Assembly (NCBI RefSeq): GCF_000170855.1 | Contig: NZ_ABCQ01000010.1 | Coordinates: 1 to 64,000, forward strand | Reading direction: 5' to 3' | Source: Moritella sp. PE36 | GTDB lineage: Bacteria > Pseudomonadota > Gammaproteobacteria > Enterobacterales > Moritellaceae | Length of the DNA: 64,000 nt | Shown here: positions 27,072 to 36,523 of the stretch, one piece after another | Layout of the letters: the number at the start of each line of letters is the position of its first letter | Numbering within the stretch: position 1 is the first letter of the stretch | Translations under genes and position numbers: made by a program | The notes under the pieces: model-generated | The model's input: the letters and a program-made list of their open reading frames with translations, nothing else | Told to the model about the DNA's origin: nothing | Database searches by the model: none

Positions 27072-28412
27072 CTAGTGAGCACTAGTACAAATCTCACTGT
27101 GGTAAATACAAACTCGATTACGACCTTCATTTTTAGCTTGATACAACATCTGATCGCCATGTTTAAGTACTTCATCGAAGTCTTCTTGTAACGACTCTGG
27201 CGGTACTAGGCCAAAACTTGCAGTCACTGGGATAGATTGCCCGCCAAACTCAATTGGCAACTTCGCTATCTCAGCGCGTATGCGTTCGGTCAGATTAATG
27301 GCCCCAACCTCGGAGACTCCAACCAGTAACGCACAAAATTCTTCCCCTCCTATGCGACCGATTATATCTTCACATCGGGTATGCTGCTGTAATACTGCAG
27401 CCACAGAGATTAAAACCTGGTCGCCTGCTGGATGCCCATAAGTATCATTGATCTGCTTGAATGTATCCAAGTCTATCATTAGCAGCGCATAGGGACGTTT
27501 ATATCGCAGCCATTCTGCATGCCTTTTCTCTGCTTGATCCATAAAGCTACGACGGTTAGGGATACCGGTCATTACATCTGTTGTGGCTAAATGCTCAGCA
27601 CGGGCCAGCGCAACCTCTAACTCTTTAGTTCGTACTTGTACACGATCTTCCAATTCTTGATTAAGGGTTTCCAATGCACTACGAGTTTGCTGTAATTCCA
27701 AAAAATAGGTTCGTGCCTGTACAAGACGTTGAAAGATTGATTCACCTAAAGCAGTCAGCTCATCACGCTGTTCACGTCTTGGTGGCGCTCGCCGCCAGCC
27801 TACGGGGTTATCGGGATCAATCCGCTCAACCCAATTGGCATAATTACGAATAGGTCGTGCCAGTGTTATATAGAATAGCGCTAGCAGGGCAGCAGCTAAA
27901 ATCAGCGTTTTTACCAGCTCACCAACAGCAATATACTGAATTCGCTTAAAAAAGACTTGTCGTGCTGGTAAGGGGTCAATATTCAATTTTAAATGTCCGA
28001 CAAGATCATTTTTGTGAAAGAGTGGTATAACTTCTACTCTTGTTGGGCCAAATAAAAATGATAGAGTATCTAACCAGCATTCTGATACAGCAGGTCTGCT
28101 GTGTTGACTTAGCACAGTACCTGTAAAGGTTTCAATAGTGGCTTCCACGATCAAGGGCTGACTTACCAGTCCCTCGGATACTACGTCAGCCAAGTCTGTG
28201 CTCAGTGTCCACAGTGATTCTGCCGCTACTGCGGATGAAGATGTTATCACCCTCTGTAACTGCTGTTCGATCCGACGTTGTTCACTTTGATATTCGAAAA
28301 ATAATAATATCAGCGCCATCAAAAAACCAACCAGCAAAGCTATGCCGACGGTCATGTAAGCCTGGCGAACGGCCAATCCTCGACCAAAATCTATTGTAGA
28401 TTTAGTACTCAT
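27072..28412 (-). CDS. Membrane-bound diguanylate cyclase (HAMP-like/coiled coil-GGDEF)
   Basis: The 446-residue protein has a membrane helix near the N terminus (V-G-I-A-L-L-V-G-F-L-M-A-L-I-L-L-F), a periplasmic loop of about 110 residues, a second membrane helix, a coiled-coil linker and a GGDEF domain. The signature R-I-G-G-E-E-F and the I-site R-C-E-D are both intact, so it should be active and product-inhibited. I start it at ATG 28412, because this overlaps the stop of the upstream binding-protein gene as ATGA. A longer frame upstream lies wholly inside that gene. It probably receives its signal from that periplasmic protein (inference). Confidence 0.9.
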   Translation of the reverse strand: MSTKSTIDFGRGLAVRQAYMTVGIALLVGFLMALILLFFEYQSEQRRIEQQLQRVITSSSAVAAESLWTLSTDLADVVSEGLVSQPLIVEATIETFTGTVLSQHSRPAVSECWLDTLSFLFGPTRVEVIPLFHKNDLVGHLKLNIDPLPARQVFFKRIQYIAVGELVKTLILAAALLALFYITLARPIRNYANWVERIDPDNPVGWRRAPPRREQRDELTALGESIFQRLVQARTYFLELQQTRSALETLNQELEDRVQVRTKELEVALARAEHLATTDVMTGIPNRRSFMDQAEKRHAEWLRYKRPYALLMIDLDTFKQINDTYGHPAGDQVLISVAAVLQQHTRCEDIIGRIGGEEFCALLVGVSEVGAINLTERIRAEIAKLPIEFGGQSIPVTASFGLVPPESLQEDFDEVLKHGDQMLYQAKNEGRNRVCIYHSEICTSAH

Positions 28413-29512
28413 TTTCGTATTGGCTCTTGCTGAGACTGAAGTAGCTTGGTTAATGTAAACGGATAGCGAGTTAATTTGGTTGAATGGGTTAAAGAAAAGT
28501 TTTTGAAAGGAATACGAGACCACTGCTGATTGCCAAAATGTGCTAGGTAGTCAGACGCATTGGCTTGGTTAATGGCTGTCATGGGGAAGTGAACCTCTGC
28601 AGAAATGGCATTAAAATCGTGCCCCTGTACATAATCATAAAGCATCACCATAGCCCAAGCGCCCGCAAGAAAGTGGCCGCCGTGGGTTAACGTCATTTCG
28701 CCATTCATGACATGCTTAATGGCGTCTTGAGACCAGTTTAGTCCTGAAACCTGTACATCAATACCGGGTTTCAAGCCTGCTTCACGAATGGCTTTGATAG
28801 CGCCCAAACCAATGTCATCATTAGCCGCCCAAACAGCCCCTAATGGTTGTCCGCTTTGCAACCACAAGCGCGTTCGTTTATACGCTTCATCACCTGACCA
28901 GTTAACTGAAATACGACGCTGTTCTTTCAACACCGGGAAGTCATTTAAGGCGCGATCTAAACCCTTAAGTCTTGCCAGTGAAGCCGGCGTATTATTGTCA
29001 CCAGCCAGAGTTAGCAAGGCGATTGATGGCGGATTATTTTCCTGTCTCGTATTATGGGTTAAAGACTCTGCCATTTCGTATCCGGCGTTTTCATTGTCAG
29101 GCGTGAGGCTACCCAGCCAGTTTTTCAGCTGCTCGCGAGGTGCGCCGTAGATGTCGCGTTGCTGTTGAGTCAAACTATTCAACAGCATTAAGGTCGGAAT
29201 ACTAGCCTTATCCGCTAATGCCAGCAAGCGCGCCCCTTGCTGATATTCGTTAACCAGTATTAAGAAATCAGGCTTGTCAGCTCGCGCGATGACGCTCTCT
29301 GCATTGCGAACCATCTTTGCCCATTGGCGATCGGCGTACAGAACTTCTAACTCAAAACCCAATTGTTCGGCAGCAGAGCTCATCGTACCAGTTACGGCGT
29401 GCCAAAAACCTTGATCAGCATGCCCAGGGCTAATGAAGACCACCTTATGTGACGCGGCATTAACTGTTGGTACAAACATTAGGAGTAGAAAAAAAAGTTG
29501 GCGCCTGAACAT
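28409..29512 (-). CDS. Periplasmic sugar-type solute-binding protein, likely sensor subunit
   Basis: From M-F-R-R-Q-L-F-F-L-L-L-M-F-V-P-T-V-N-A the gene encodes a clear signal peptide and then a type I periplasmic binding fold (family of ribose and LuxP-like proteins; F-I-S-P-G-H-A-D-Q-G-F-W, A-A-N-D-D-I-G-L-G-A). There is no ABC permease or ATPase gene nearby. Instead it overlaps a diguanylate cyclase gene by four bases, so it is likely a ligand sensor like LuxP is to LuxQ. The frame extends upstream to another ATG at 29560, but the shorter start gives the better signal peptide. The ligand is unknown. Confidence 0.82.
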   Translation of the reverse strand: MFRRQLFFLLLMFVPTVNAASHKVVFISPGHADQGFWHAVTGTMSSAAEQLGFELEVLYADRQWAKMVRNAESVIARADKPDFLILVNEYQQGARLLALADKASIPTLMLLNSLTQQQRDIYGAPREQLKNWLGSLTPDNENAGYEMAESLTHNTRQENNPPSIALLTLAGDNNTPASLARLKGLDRALNDFPVLKEQRRISVNWSGDEAYKRTRLWLQSGQPLGAVWAANDDIGLGAIKAIREAGLKPGIDVQVSGLNWSQDAIKHVMNGEMTLTHGGHFLAGAWAMVMLYDYVQGHDFNAISAEVHFPMTAINQANASDYLAHFGNQQWSRIPFKNFSLTHSTKLTRYPFTLTKLLQSQQEPIRK

Positions 29513-29851
29513 GCTCAGGGCTGGGGATACAATTAATAACACTACATAAGCTTCCTGCATTAACGTAATATGCTAAATAATTCGATATTACCTAGTATAA
29601 TTGCAGTATTTACCTTTTATTAAATTGGTATTCTGCACTCTTAATTAGGCATGTTCGCTGATAGTACCGATAAAATAATTATGATAGATATAAATATTAA
29701 TCGCATACTAACAATATCTAATATCATGTCAATATAGTATCTGTCACGTACGGCTAGTCCAAGCGTTTAAAATACCACTATTATTAATCTAACGACGTGG
29801 CATGAGCGTCATCTTAACCACTTTGCAAGCGCAGATAGCTAAGGAGTAAGC

Positions 29852-30520
29852 GTGTCATTAACCATCGAGTATCTTAATCATCAGATCACCGATGGTCATG
29901 GGCAGCGACAATTGCTGTCTGATCTAAGCTTAACTGTGGGGCAAGGTGAATGCATTGGTTTGATGGGGGACAGTGGCAGCGGTAAAACCACGTTACTTAA
30001 CCTCATCGCCGGACTAGAGCCGATACAGCAAGGCCAGATCATCCTCGCAGGGGTGGCGCTGGCACAAGCGAGTGAGCAGCAGCTGAGTGAGCTGAGAAAA
30101 AAACAGTTGGGGATAATTTTTCAACAATATAATTTATTATCGAGTTTGTCGGTTCAAGATAATATCGCTTTTAGCGCTCGTTTGGCTGATCGCTACGATG
30201 CATCTCTGTGCACTGCACTGGCGCGACAGCTAGATATTCAAGCCTTATTAAATCAATATCCTTTGACTCTTTCTGGTGGCGAAATGCAACGCGTGGCGAT
30301 TGCCAGGGCAATGAGTGCCCAACCTAAATTACTGCTTGCTGATGAGCCGACCGGTAATCTGGATGATAACAATAGTATTTGTGTGGTGGAGTTGTTGGTC
30401 AAGTTAGCTAAATCTCACGGTACCGCACTTGTGCTGGTTACGCATAGCCACAATGTTGCGGCGAAAATGGATAAGATCTATCAATTAGCAGATGGTCAGC
30501 TAACCTTAGTTAACAAATAA
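29852..30520 (+). CDS. ABC transporter ATP-binding protein, LolD/MacB type
   Basis: The 222-residue ATPase has Walker A G-D-S-G-S-G-K-T, Q-loop (I-F-Q-Q-Y-N-L-L), signature L-S-G-G-E-M-Q-R and Walker B L-L-L-A-D-E-P-T-G-N-L-D, with the H-loop V-T-H. The motif spelling is of the LolD/FtsE/MacB group, which works with FtsX-type permeases for lipoprotein or envelope export rather than import. AAGGAG ahead of the GTG start is a strong ribosome-binding site. It is the first gene of a three-gene unit with an FtsX-type permease and an AttH-like lipoprotein. Confidence 0.93.
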   Translation: MSLTIEYLNHQITDGHGQRQLLSDLSLTVGQGECIGLMGDSGSGKTTLLNLIAGLEPIQQGQIILAGVALAQASEQQLSELRKKQLGIIFQQYNLLSSLSVQDNIAFSARLADRYDASLCTALARQLDIQALLNQYPLTLSGGEMQRVAIARAMSAQPKLLLADEPTGNLDDNNSICVVELLVKLAKSHGTALVLVTHSHNVAAKMDKIYQLADGQLTLVNK

Positions 30521-30584
30521 CAAATAACAAAAACAGAAATAGAGCTTATCGAGTTGGTTAGTCTACCCAAGGGTGATAGAGACG

Positions 30585-33035
30585 ATGACGGATAGTAATA
30601 CTATTAGTTTCATCCGCAGATTAGATCGGCAAGAATTGTGGCTGGTATTACGAACCCAGATTGCAGAATATAATCACCATCGTTTGTTACATTTGGGCTT
30701 TATTTTCAGTTTAGCCATAGCGACCAGTACCTTGTTATGCATTCTGGTCTTAAATCATGCCAGTAAGCTGCAGTATCACCAAGCTAACGCTCAGTTAACC
30801 AGTCCTATCGGTTTTTATATTGTCGCCGAGCAAGGTGGACGAGTGACTAAAAGTGACTTTGCTAACTTGCGCAGGCAGGGTTTTACGCAAATCACCCCGG
30901 TATTAACGTTCCGAAAACATCTGGCTAATGGCAAACGACTGAAGTTTGTTGCGATTGATATGCTCGCGCTAAGTATTGCTAACCCCGCGCAATATAATCA
31001 CCAAGCAGTGTTACTGACTAAAGCACATCTGGCGTCACTGGCGATAGATGTCGATATAGATCCAGGTGTTAAATCTGAATTATCCTTGGCTGACAATACC
31101 GTTATTCCGATTGTTTTAACCACAAGCGAACAATGGGGCAGAGTTGCATTAGTTGATATTGCACTCGCTTGGCAGTTATTTCCCCAGCAGATTGATTTTA
31201 GCGCGTTAATGGTTGCGCCATTATCAGAACAACACAAGCAAGATTTAGAGTCTGCATTACCCACACATTTGTCTCTCAACGAGCCGTGGTCATATCAAGA
31301 GCGTAGTGGGTTTGCTGATGCGCTGCACCTTAACTTGATGGCATTAGCTGTATTAGGATTTATTGTCAGTATGTTCATTGCGTTTCAGGCGGGAGAGCAG
31401 GCTTGGCATAAACGTGCAGAATTAGCGATGCAGTTACGTTTGCTGGGGGTTGCGTTAAACACGATCAAACTAGCGATGCTGCTTGAAGCTTTATTTCTGG
31501 TGCTGGTTGCCAGTATTGTCGGGGTATTGATTGCAGTTGCTTTGGTTACTGTGTTGTTACCCTTGCTGGGTCTTACGTTTAGCCAGCTTTATTCACTGAA
31601 TATGAGTGGTCACTTTACTTGGCAGTGGCGATACGCGTTATGGGCGCTGCTTATTTCATCTGTTGCAGTATTACTGGCATTAATCAAGCAATTCAAACGC
31701 ATCAGTACTGCCCATGTCACGTTATCAGCAAGCGAAGTAACCGTGCGGTTTCCTCGACGGGCAACCTTGGCTGTCGCGGTTAGCTTATTGCTGCTATTTA
31801 GCTGGTGGCCAGAGCATAGTTGGTATCAAATAATGCTTAAATACGGCATGTTATTGATCGCCAGTGTGGCGCTGTTACCGCATTTTTTACAAGGATTATT
31901 ATGTCTAAGTGGGATTTGTTTTAAGTTTTTGGGGTTACATTATTTTCAGTTAAATGCTTTCCGGATGGATTACATTGTTAAAGATGCCAGCAACCAGATT
32001 GGACGGCGTTATTTACCCTTGGCTGCTTTCTATCTGGCGTTAACGACAAGTATTGCCGCAGCCTTAATGGTACACAGCTTTGAGGGGTCGTTTGTGCGTT
32101 TTCTCGACCAGCAATTAAGTGCCGATCTGTTGATCCGCTATCATCCGGGTCAAAAACAATCGGTGGAAACTTGGTTGCAGAATAATCGTGATATCGATGA
32201 ATACATTCTCCATCAACACACTTGGGCAAAGAGTGCGGATGATTCGGTTAAAGTGTCCAGTTATCAGTCCTCACGGCAGATTGACTCACTATTATTAAAG
32301 TCGTCGTCAATCAAAGCCACACCGGGATGTTTTATTAATGAACAACTCGCGCTCAAACGACAATTGGTTGTTGATCAAGTCATTAACCTTCGCCAGGGTG
32401 AACAGCAATACAGCTGCTATATTCAGGGTATCTATTATGAATACGGCTATCCAGGATTTTCGTTGACGTTAGATACCCAGCAAGCAAATTCGTTATTTTC
32501 TGGTTGGGTTTATAGTGGCTTCGGCGTGTATTTTAACCCGGGTTCCGTTATTGATAAGCATGTTGTGAGCAGGGCTCTGGGGTTGGCCGATGATCAAATA
32601 TATGAACCAGCACAAGTAAAAAAAATAGCGCTGGAAGTCTTTGCCCAGACCTTTGTACTTACTCGGTTGATCGCGGTTATATTACTGGTGATTGCTTGTT
32701 TTGGTTTGTTCTTATCGGCTAATGGTTTAGAGCTGGCGCGTAAAGCCGATTTGTACATTTTGAGTAGTTTGGGTTATAGCAAGCGCGAGCTGTTTGTTCA
32801 TATGCTGATGCAATGGTGCTTACTTACGGTTGGCTGTGTGTTGTTAAGTTGGCCTATCGCAACGATACTGGCTAATGCACTGGTGAGTCAGGCACTACCG
32901 GCTTCTTTTGGTTGGTCAATGCCATTGATGTTTAATGTGGGTTCCTTTGCCATTAGCAGCATATTCGGACTATTATTTTTGCTGCCAGCGCTCAGTATCC
33001 CGCTGTTCAAATTGAACTTAAGGAGCGACAGATGA
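30585..33035 (+). CDS. FtsX-type ABC transporter permease (duplicated)
   Basis: An 816-residue membrane protein with two FtsX-like halves. The first has a membrane segment near residue 40, a periplasmic domain, then three segments (about 250-370). The second repeats the pattern with C-terminal segments around 690-810. This is the layout of AttF/AttG-like or lipoprotein-release permeases, where one chain forms the whole membrane part. The ATG at 30585 is preferred over a GTG four codons upstream, but neither has a strong ribosome-binding site. The end overlaps the next gene's ATG by four bases. Confidence 0.88.
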   Translation: MTDSNTISFIRRLDRQELWLVLRTQIAEYNHHRLLHLGFIFSLAIATSTLLCILVLNHASKLQYHQANAQLTSPIGFYIVAEQGGRVTKSDFANLRRQGFTQITPVLTFRKHLANGKRLKFVAIDMLALSIANPAQYNHQAVLLTKAHLASLAIDVDIDPGVKSELSLADNTVIPIVLTTSEQWGRVALVDIALAWQLFPQQIDFSALMVAPLSEQHKQDLESALPTHLSLNEPWSYQERSGFADALHLNLMALAVLGFIVSMFIAFQAGEQAWHKRAELAMQLRLLGVALNTIKLAMLLEALFLVLVASIVGVLIAVALVTVLLPLLGLTFSQLYSLNMSGHFTWQWRYALWALLISSVAVLLALIKQFKRISTAHVTLSASEVTVRFPRRATLAVAVSLLLLFSWWPEHSWYQIMLKYGMLLIASVALLPHFLQGLLCLSGICFKFLGLHYFQLNAFRMDYIVKDASNQIGRRYLPLAAFYLALTTSIAAALMVHSFEGSFVRFLDQQLSADLLIRYHPGQKQSVETWLQNNRDIDEYILHQHTWAKSADDSVKVSSYQSSRQIDSLLLKSSSIKATPGCFINEQLALKRQLVVDQVINLRQGEQQYSCYIQGIYYEYGYPGFSLTLDTQQANSLFSGWVYSGFGVYFNPGSVIDKHVVSRALGLADDQIYEPAQVKKIALEVFAQTFVLTRLIAVILLVIACFGLFLSANGLELARKADLYILSSLGYSKRELFVHMLMQWCLLTVGCVLLSWPIATILANALVSQALPASFGWSMPLMFNVGSFAISSIFGLLFLLPALSIPLFKLNLRSDR

Positions 33036-34120
33036 AATCACGTAAATTTTTAAAATTGTTTGTGTTTTTAGTCTTAGTCGTATTGTTATTATTGTCTTGT
33101 GAGCAGCAAGTTGAAATGTCTTCTGAGTCGAATCGAAATCTGCTTAAAGTTGAAGATAATGGACAGCAGTATACGCAAGCATCACCAGAAAACAGACTTA
33201 GTTTTCCTCGAGCACATTCGCCACATAAAGACTATCATCATGAATGGTGGTACTTAACGGCTAATCTAAAGACTGACACCGGAATACGTTTTGCTACGCA
33301 GTGGACGTTATTCCGAACTGCAGTTAATCAAGCGCAATGGTACTTTGCTCATGGTGCATTAGCAGATACTAAGGTACATCTTGCGGCTTTTCGTCAGGGT
33401 CGGGAAGAATTTGCCAATGTGACTATTACTGAACAACCTTTTAGCGCAGCCATTGATGATTGGTTATGGCAGTCGTTTGCGGCATTATTACCTGCACAGC
33501 TTAATTATGGTTCTGCGCGCACTGATAATGAAGCGTGGCAGGTTAAATTATCGCTAGTGACTGCGAGTCCATTTTTTCTGCAAGGCGAGCAGGGTTATAG
33601 TAAAAAACATCAAGATGACGCGATCGCTAGCCATTATTATTCTCAGCCCTTTATTGATGTAAAAGGTGAAATATTATGGCAAGGACAATGGCTAAATGTG
33701 ACGGGTTCAGCTTGGTTTGACCGAGAATGGGGTTCGGCAATACTCGCGCAAGATCAACAAGGCTGGGACTGGTTCTCACTGCGTTTGTCAGCGGATGAAG
33801 CGCTAATGATTTACCGTATTCGTTCTTCTGAGCAGGATTTTGTCTATGGCAGTTTGATGCACAGGAATGGCGATATTGATATTCTTGATGCGGACAATAT
33901 TAAGTTGGTAAGTCATATTAACGATACGCTAGATTATCCCTATGCGTTTGACTTACAAGTGGATAAATCAAGTATTGGTTTAAATGTCGACCTACAAGTT
34001 GCGGTAGTTAATCAGCAGCAGATCATGCGTTTTGGTATTGAGTATTTTGAGGGTATGGTAAGTTTTACAGGTTCTCATGACGGAGAAGGATTTGTGGAAA
34101 TGACGGGTTATGTAAACTAA
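33032..34120 (+). CDS. AttH/CrtC-like lipoprotein (lipocalin-like hydrolase family)
   Basis: A lipoprotein signal with L-L-S-C (Cys23) precedes a domain with the family signature H-K-D-Y-H-H-E-W-W-Y-L-T. Later W-F-D-R-E-W-G-S-A and G-W-D-W-F-S-L are typical of the AttH/carotenoid 1,2-hydratase-related fold (double lipocalin-like). In many proteobacteria this protein is encoded with an ABC ATPase and FtsX-like permease (attEFGH arrangement), as here. The substrate is not known. The stop is followed 70 bases later by the stop of a convergent gene. Confidence 0.88.
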   Translation: MKSRKFLKLFVFLVLVVLLLLSCEQQVEMSSESNRNLLKVEDNGQQYTQASPENRLSFPRAHSPHKDYHHEWWYLTANLKTDTGIRFATQWTLFRTAVNQAQWYFAHGALADTKVHLAAFRQGREEFANVTITEQPFSAAIDDWLWQSFAALLPAQLNYGSARTDNEAWQVKLSLVTASPFFLQGEQGYSKKHQDDAIASHYYSQPFIDVKGEILWQGQWLNVTGSAWFDREWGSAILAQDQQGWDWFSLRLSADEALMIYRIRSSEQDFVYGSLMHRNGDIDILDADNIKLVSHINDTLDYPYAFDLQVDKSSIGLNVDLQVAVVNQQQIMRFGIEYFEGMVSFTGSHDGEGFVEMTGYVN

Positions 34121-34130
34121 TGAACAATGA

Positions 34131-34173
34131 AGCCCATTGCAGCCCACTGTCGAAAATCTAGTCGCAATGGGCT
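34131..34173. terminator. Hairpin between convergent genes (putative terminator)
   Basis: AGCCCATTGC (34131-34140) pairs perfectly with GCAATGGGCT (34164-34173) across a 23-base loop. It sits in the short gap between the convergent AttH-like and M50 protease genes. There is no clear T run, so a terminator role is tentative. Confidence 0.45.
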
Positions 34174-34190
34174 GGTGGCACCGCGGGTAA

Positions 34191-35291
34191 TTAGCTTTGT
34201 AATATCTGCAGTGGCAGGGACAGTAACTCATCGCCCATACCGGCAAAGTACCAAATCACGCCAATAAGCGCGCCGACTGTTGCCACATACCAGATAGCGG
34301 AAAACAGCTGCCCGTATTTGTCGAGGGGTAATAGATGGCTTTGGTGACGGCCACGCCATTCAAATACGATCTCGACGCTACCAATTAACAGCATGAAGCC
34401 AAGCAGGGCCAAGCCTAAGCTATAGCTGATGAATATCCCGGCCACGGCCCCTGCGATACAAGCAACTAGGCCTACGACGCTGTTCATCGAAAAGCTAATG
34501 CTTTTGAGGATGTGGCCACCATCGAGCGGTAAAATCGGTAACAGGTTAAATAGATTCAGCAAGGCGTTAAAGCTGGCCAGTCCGGCAAAGAATATTTCTC
34601 CTGTTAGCCAGTAGGCGACCAGAGACAACAGCGACATGAGCAAGCCAAAGGTGGGACCCATAATCGAGATCACCACATCTTGCCAGCGGGTATTAATCTT
34701 ATCATCGCCTAATGCCAAACCGCCCATAAACGGGATCAGGTAAATGCCTTTGGTTTTCATACCAAAGTATTTCATGGCTTTAACATGGCCGTATTCATGA
34801 AACACCAGACAAGCAATTAAAGCGAGGGCAAACTCCCATGAAAATAGCCATGAATAAGCCGCCAGACTGGCACCGACCAGTACTACCTTGATAACCTTGG
34901 CACTCTTCAATAACTTTAACGCCAGCGAGCCTAAGCCAATTAAGCTAAATTTTTTCTTTACGGTAACCGGATGTTGTGGGGTTTGCCGTTCAATATCTTT
35001 GGTGTCGCGCTGACCTTGGTTAATTAGCTGTTCATTAACATACAAGGCATAGTCTATTTTAAAGGGTTGCCAGAGCAGTTCGGTGGTGAGCTTGATGAGG
35101 ATGCTGGCTGGTGTCTGCGCATCACCGCTGTGCTGGCTGAGTTCAAATTCATGGGTTTTACTGCCCTCATTGTCACTCGAGGCGTTGATCACCGACACTA
35201 GTTTGTCGTCCCAAAATACTTGTTGCCAGCCCGCTAGCGAGCCTTCTAGGCGCAGCGATTTGCCAAGGCAGTCAATGTTTAATAATTCCAA
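34191..35291 (-). CDS. Site-2-protease-family (M50) membrane metalloprotease
   Basis: The N-terminal 110 residues are soluble. A membrane core of about five helices follows, with the zinc motif H-E-Y-G-H in a helix (L-V-F-H-E-Y-G-H-V-K-A-M) and the second metal-site motif L-P-L-D-G-G-H downstream. These mark an M50 intramembrane protease, which cuts membrane-bound substrates. No PDZ domain is visible, and the substrate is unknown. The gene stands alone on the minus strand, convergent with the ABC/AttH unit. Confidence 0.88.
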   Translation of the reverse strand: MELLNIDCLGKSLRLEGSLAGWQQVFWDDKLVSVINASSDNEGSKTHEFELSQHSGDAQTPASILIKLTTELLWQPFKIDYALYVNEQLINQGQRDTKDIERQTPQHPVTVKKKFSLIGLGSLALKLLKSAKVIKVVLVGASLAAYSWLFSWEFALALIACLVFHEYGHVKAMKYFGMKTKGIYLIPFMGGLALGDDKINTRWQDVVISIMGPTFGLLMSLLSLVAYWLTGEIFFAGLASFNALLNLFNLLPILPLDGGHILKSISFSMNSVVGLVACIAGAVAGIFISYSLGLALLGFMLLIGSVEIVFEWRGRHQSHLLPLDKYGQLFSAIWYVATVGALIGVIWYFAGMGDELLSLPLQILQS

Positions 35292-35735
35292 GTTAAGCCT
35301 TTATATTTATGCGGCCGTGATGCCGATTCATAGAGTAATAGAGTAATAGAGTTTAAGTTACTGTCATCACAGTGTGTTTGCCGATGGCAGAGTATAGCAA
35401 AAAGTAGCGCAAAGAGAAAAACGCGATAACAGTACCTGTTCAATGGATTTACTCGACGCTATTTACTCGACGTTATTGGTACGTGAGGAATATTTTTCTC
35501 ATCGGGTTGCTGGCCTTTTGGTCATGTCTTTTGCAATGGTTGTAGGATTAGATTGCAGGCTTAGGTTGGAGGTTGTGAACTTATCTGATGAAAGGTCAAA
35601 GTAAGCAGAAATGCGGCGTACCGCACGAGAATAATCATCAATAGTCGCTGGCCGTTTACCTTACCCTCATAAATTGGTAAAGTGTTGTTCATAAAGAGTA
35701 TTAAAGCGTTAAGCATCGCAAGGATAAATCTGAAG
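35292..35735. other. 444-base intergenic region with short tandem repeats
   Basis: Divergent spacer between the M50 protease and tagO-like genes. It holds an AGAGTAAT-type repeat at about 35332-35352 and a 14-base tandem duplication (ATTTACTCGACGCT then ATTTACTCGACGTT, 35447-35474). No gene or known operator is seen. Confidence 0.5.
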
Positions 35736-36332
35736 ATGATGAGACAAATTTTACTGGTAGCAGGCTCACTGTTGTTGGCTGCAAACTCGAGCGCTGCAAT
35801 AAATGAAAAAGAATATGCTAAATGCGCTATCGTTGAAGGGGATCAGGCTAGACTTGAGTGCTTTGATAATTTGGCCGTCGCTAAAAAACTTAATGTTCGT
35901 CAAGTTAAACCAGCATCGTTCGTGGGTAAAGGAAAGTGGTATGTATCCGTAGATGGTAATTCTAAGGCTGTTACATTGACTTTGAATGCTGATTCTGGAA
36001 AAAACCGATGGGGTAAACCGGTTTACCTGGTTGCAAGGTGTAAAAATAATACAACAGATCTCTATATTGGCTGGAACGACTATCTTGGTCGCGAAGCCTC
36101 GGTTCTGACTCAAGTCGGTACTAATAAGGCAATTACTCAAAGCTGGAGTCTGTCTACTGACAAAAATACCACATATCACAACGAGCCAATTGCTTTCATA
36201 AAAGAGCTGCTTGATTCACCGAAGTTAGTGACTCAAGTAACGTTGTACAATGAACGCTCAGTTACAGCGATTTTCAATACCGCTGGTTTAGAAAATATCA
36301 TCAAGCCGCTTAGAGAAAGCTGTGGCTGGTAG
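35736..36332 (+). CDS. TagO/VasI-like type VI secretion-associated protein (orphan)
   Basis: From the double Met at 35736 there is a signal peptide (M-R-Q-I-L-L-V-A-G-S-L-L-L-A-A-N-S-S-A) and a mature protein. It begins with a Cys-containing K-C-A-I-V...R-L-E-C-F-D segment and ends in L-x-x-I-I-K-P-L-R-E-S-C-G-W. This start/end pattern, plus P-I-A-F-I-K-E-L and V-T-A-I-F-N-T-A-G-L, matches the VasI/TagO family encoded in type VI secretion clusters. No other T6SS gene is nearby, so it is an orphan copy here. A start 18 codons upstream is possible but would spoil the signal peptide. Confidence 0.78.
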   Translation: MMRQILLVAGSLLLAANSSAAINEKEYAKCAIVEGDQARLECFDNLAVAKKLNVRQVKPASFVGKGKWYVSVDGNSKAVTLTLNADSGKNRWGKPVYLVARCKNNTTDLYIGWNDYLGREASVLTQVGTNKAITQSWSLSTDKNTTYHNEPIAFIKELLDSPKLVTQVTLYNERSVTAIFNTAGLENIIKPLRESCGW

Positions 36333-36340
36333 TTTTTAAC

Positions 36341-36362
36341 AATACCAATACCAATACCAATA
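36341..36362. repeat. Short AATACC tandem repeat
   Basis: Three and a half copies of AATACC (AATACCAATACCAATACC then AATA) lie just after the tagO-like stop. It is a simple microrepeat, too short to be a CRISPR or mobile element. Confidence 0.7.
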
Positions 36363-36523
36363 AAAATAGGTGTCGCGCAGCCGACATCTATTCGGGTATT
36401 GAAAAGGCTCGAAGCCATCTTTATAGAGTAAATAATGAATTCAGTTTGGCGAGTTACACTTAACCATTCAGTTGGAAGTCTGCTACGGTTAATAACTAAA
36501 ATTTATTACGTATAGATGTTGAG

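Noticed and set aside
35766-36179. 137-codon frame antisense to the tagO-like gene
   Set aside because: The plus-strand frame has the signal peptide and family ending; the antisense frame has none.
35736-36332. tagO-like gene plus kinase and FHA genes as a type VI regulatory cluster
   Set aside because: The kinase/FHA genes are 10 kb or more away, the FHA protein has a DNA-binding domain unlike T6SS Fha, and no T6SS structural gene is present.
36341-36362. AATACC repeats as a possible CRISPR or satellite
   Set aside because: Only three and a half 6-base units with no spacers; a simple microrepeat.
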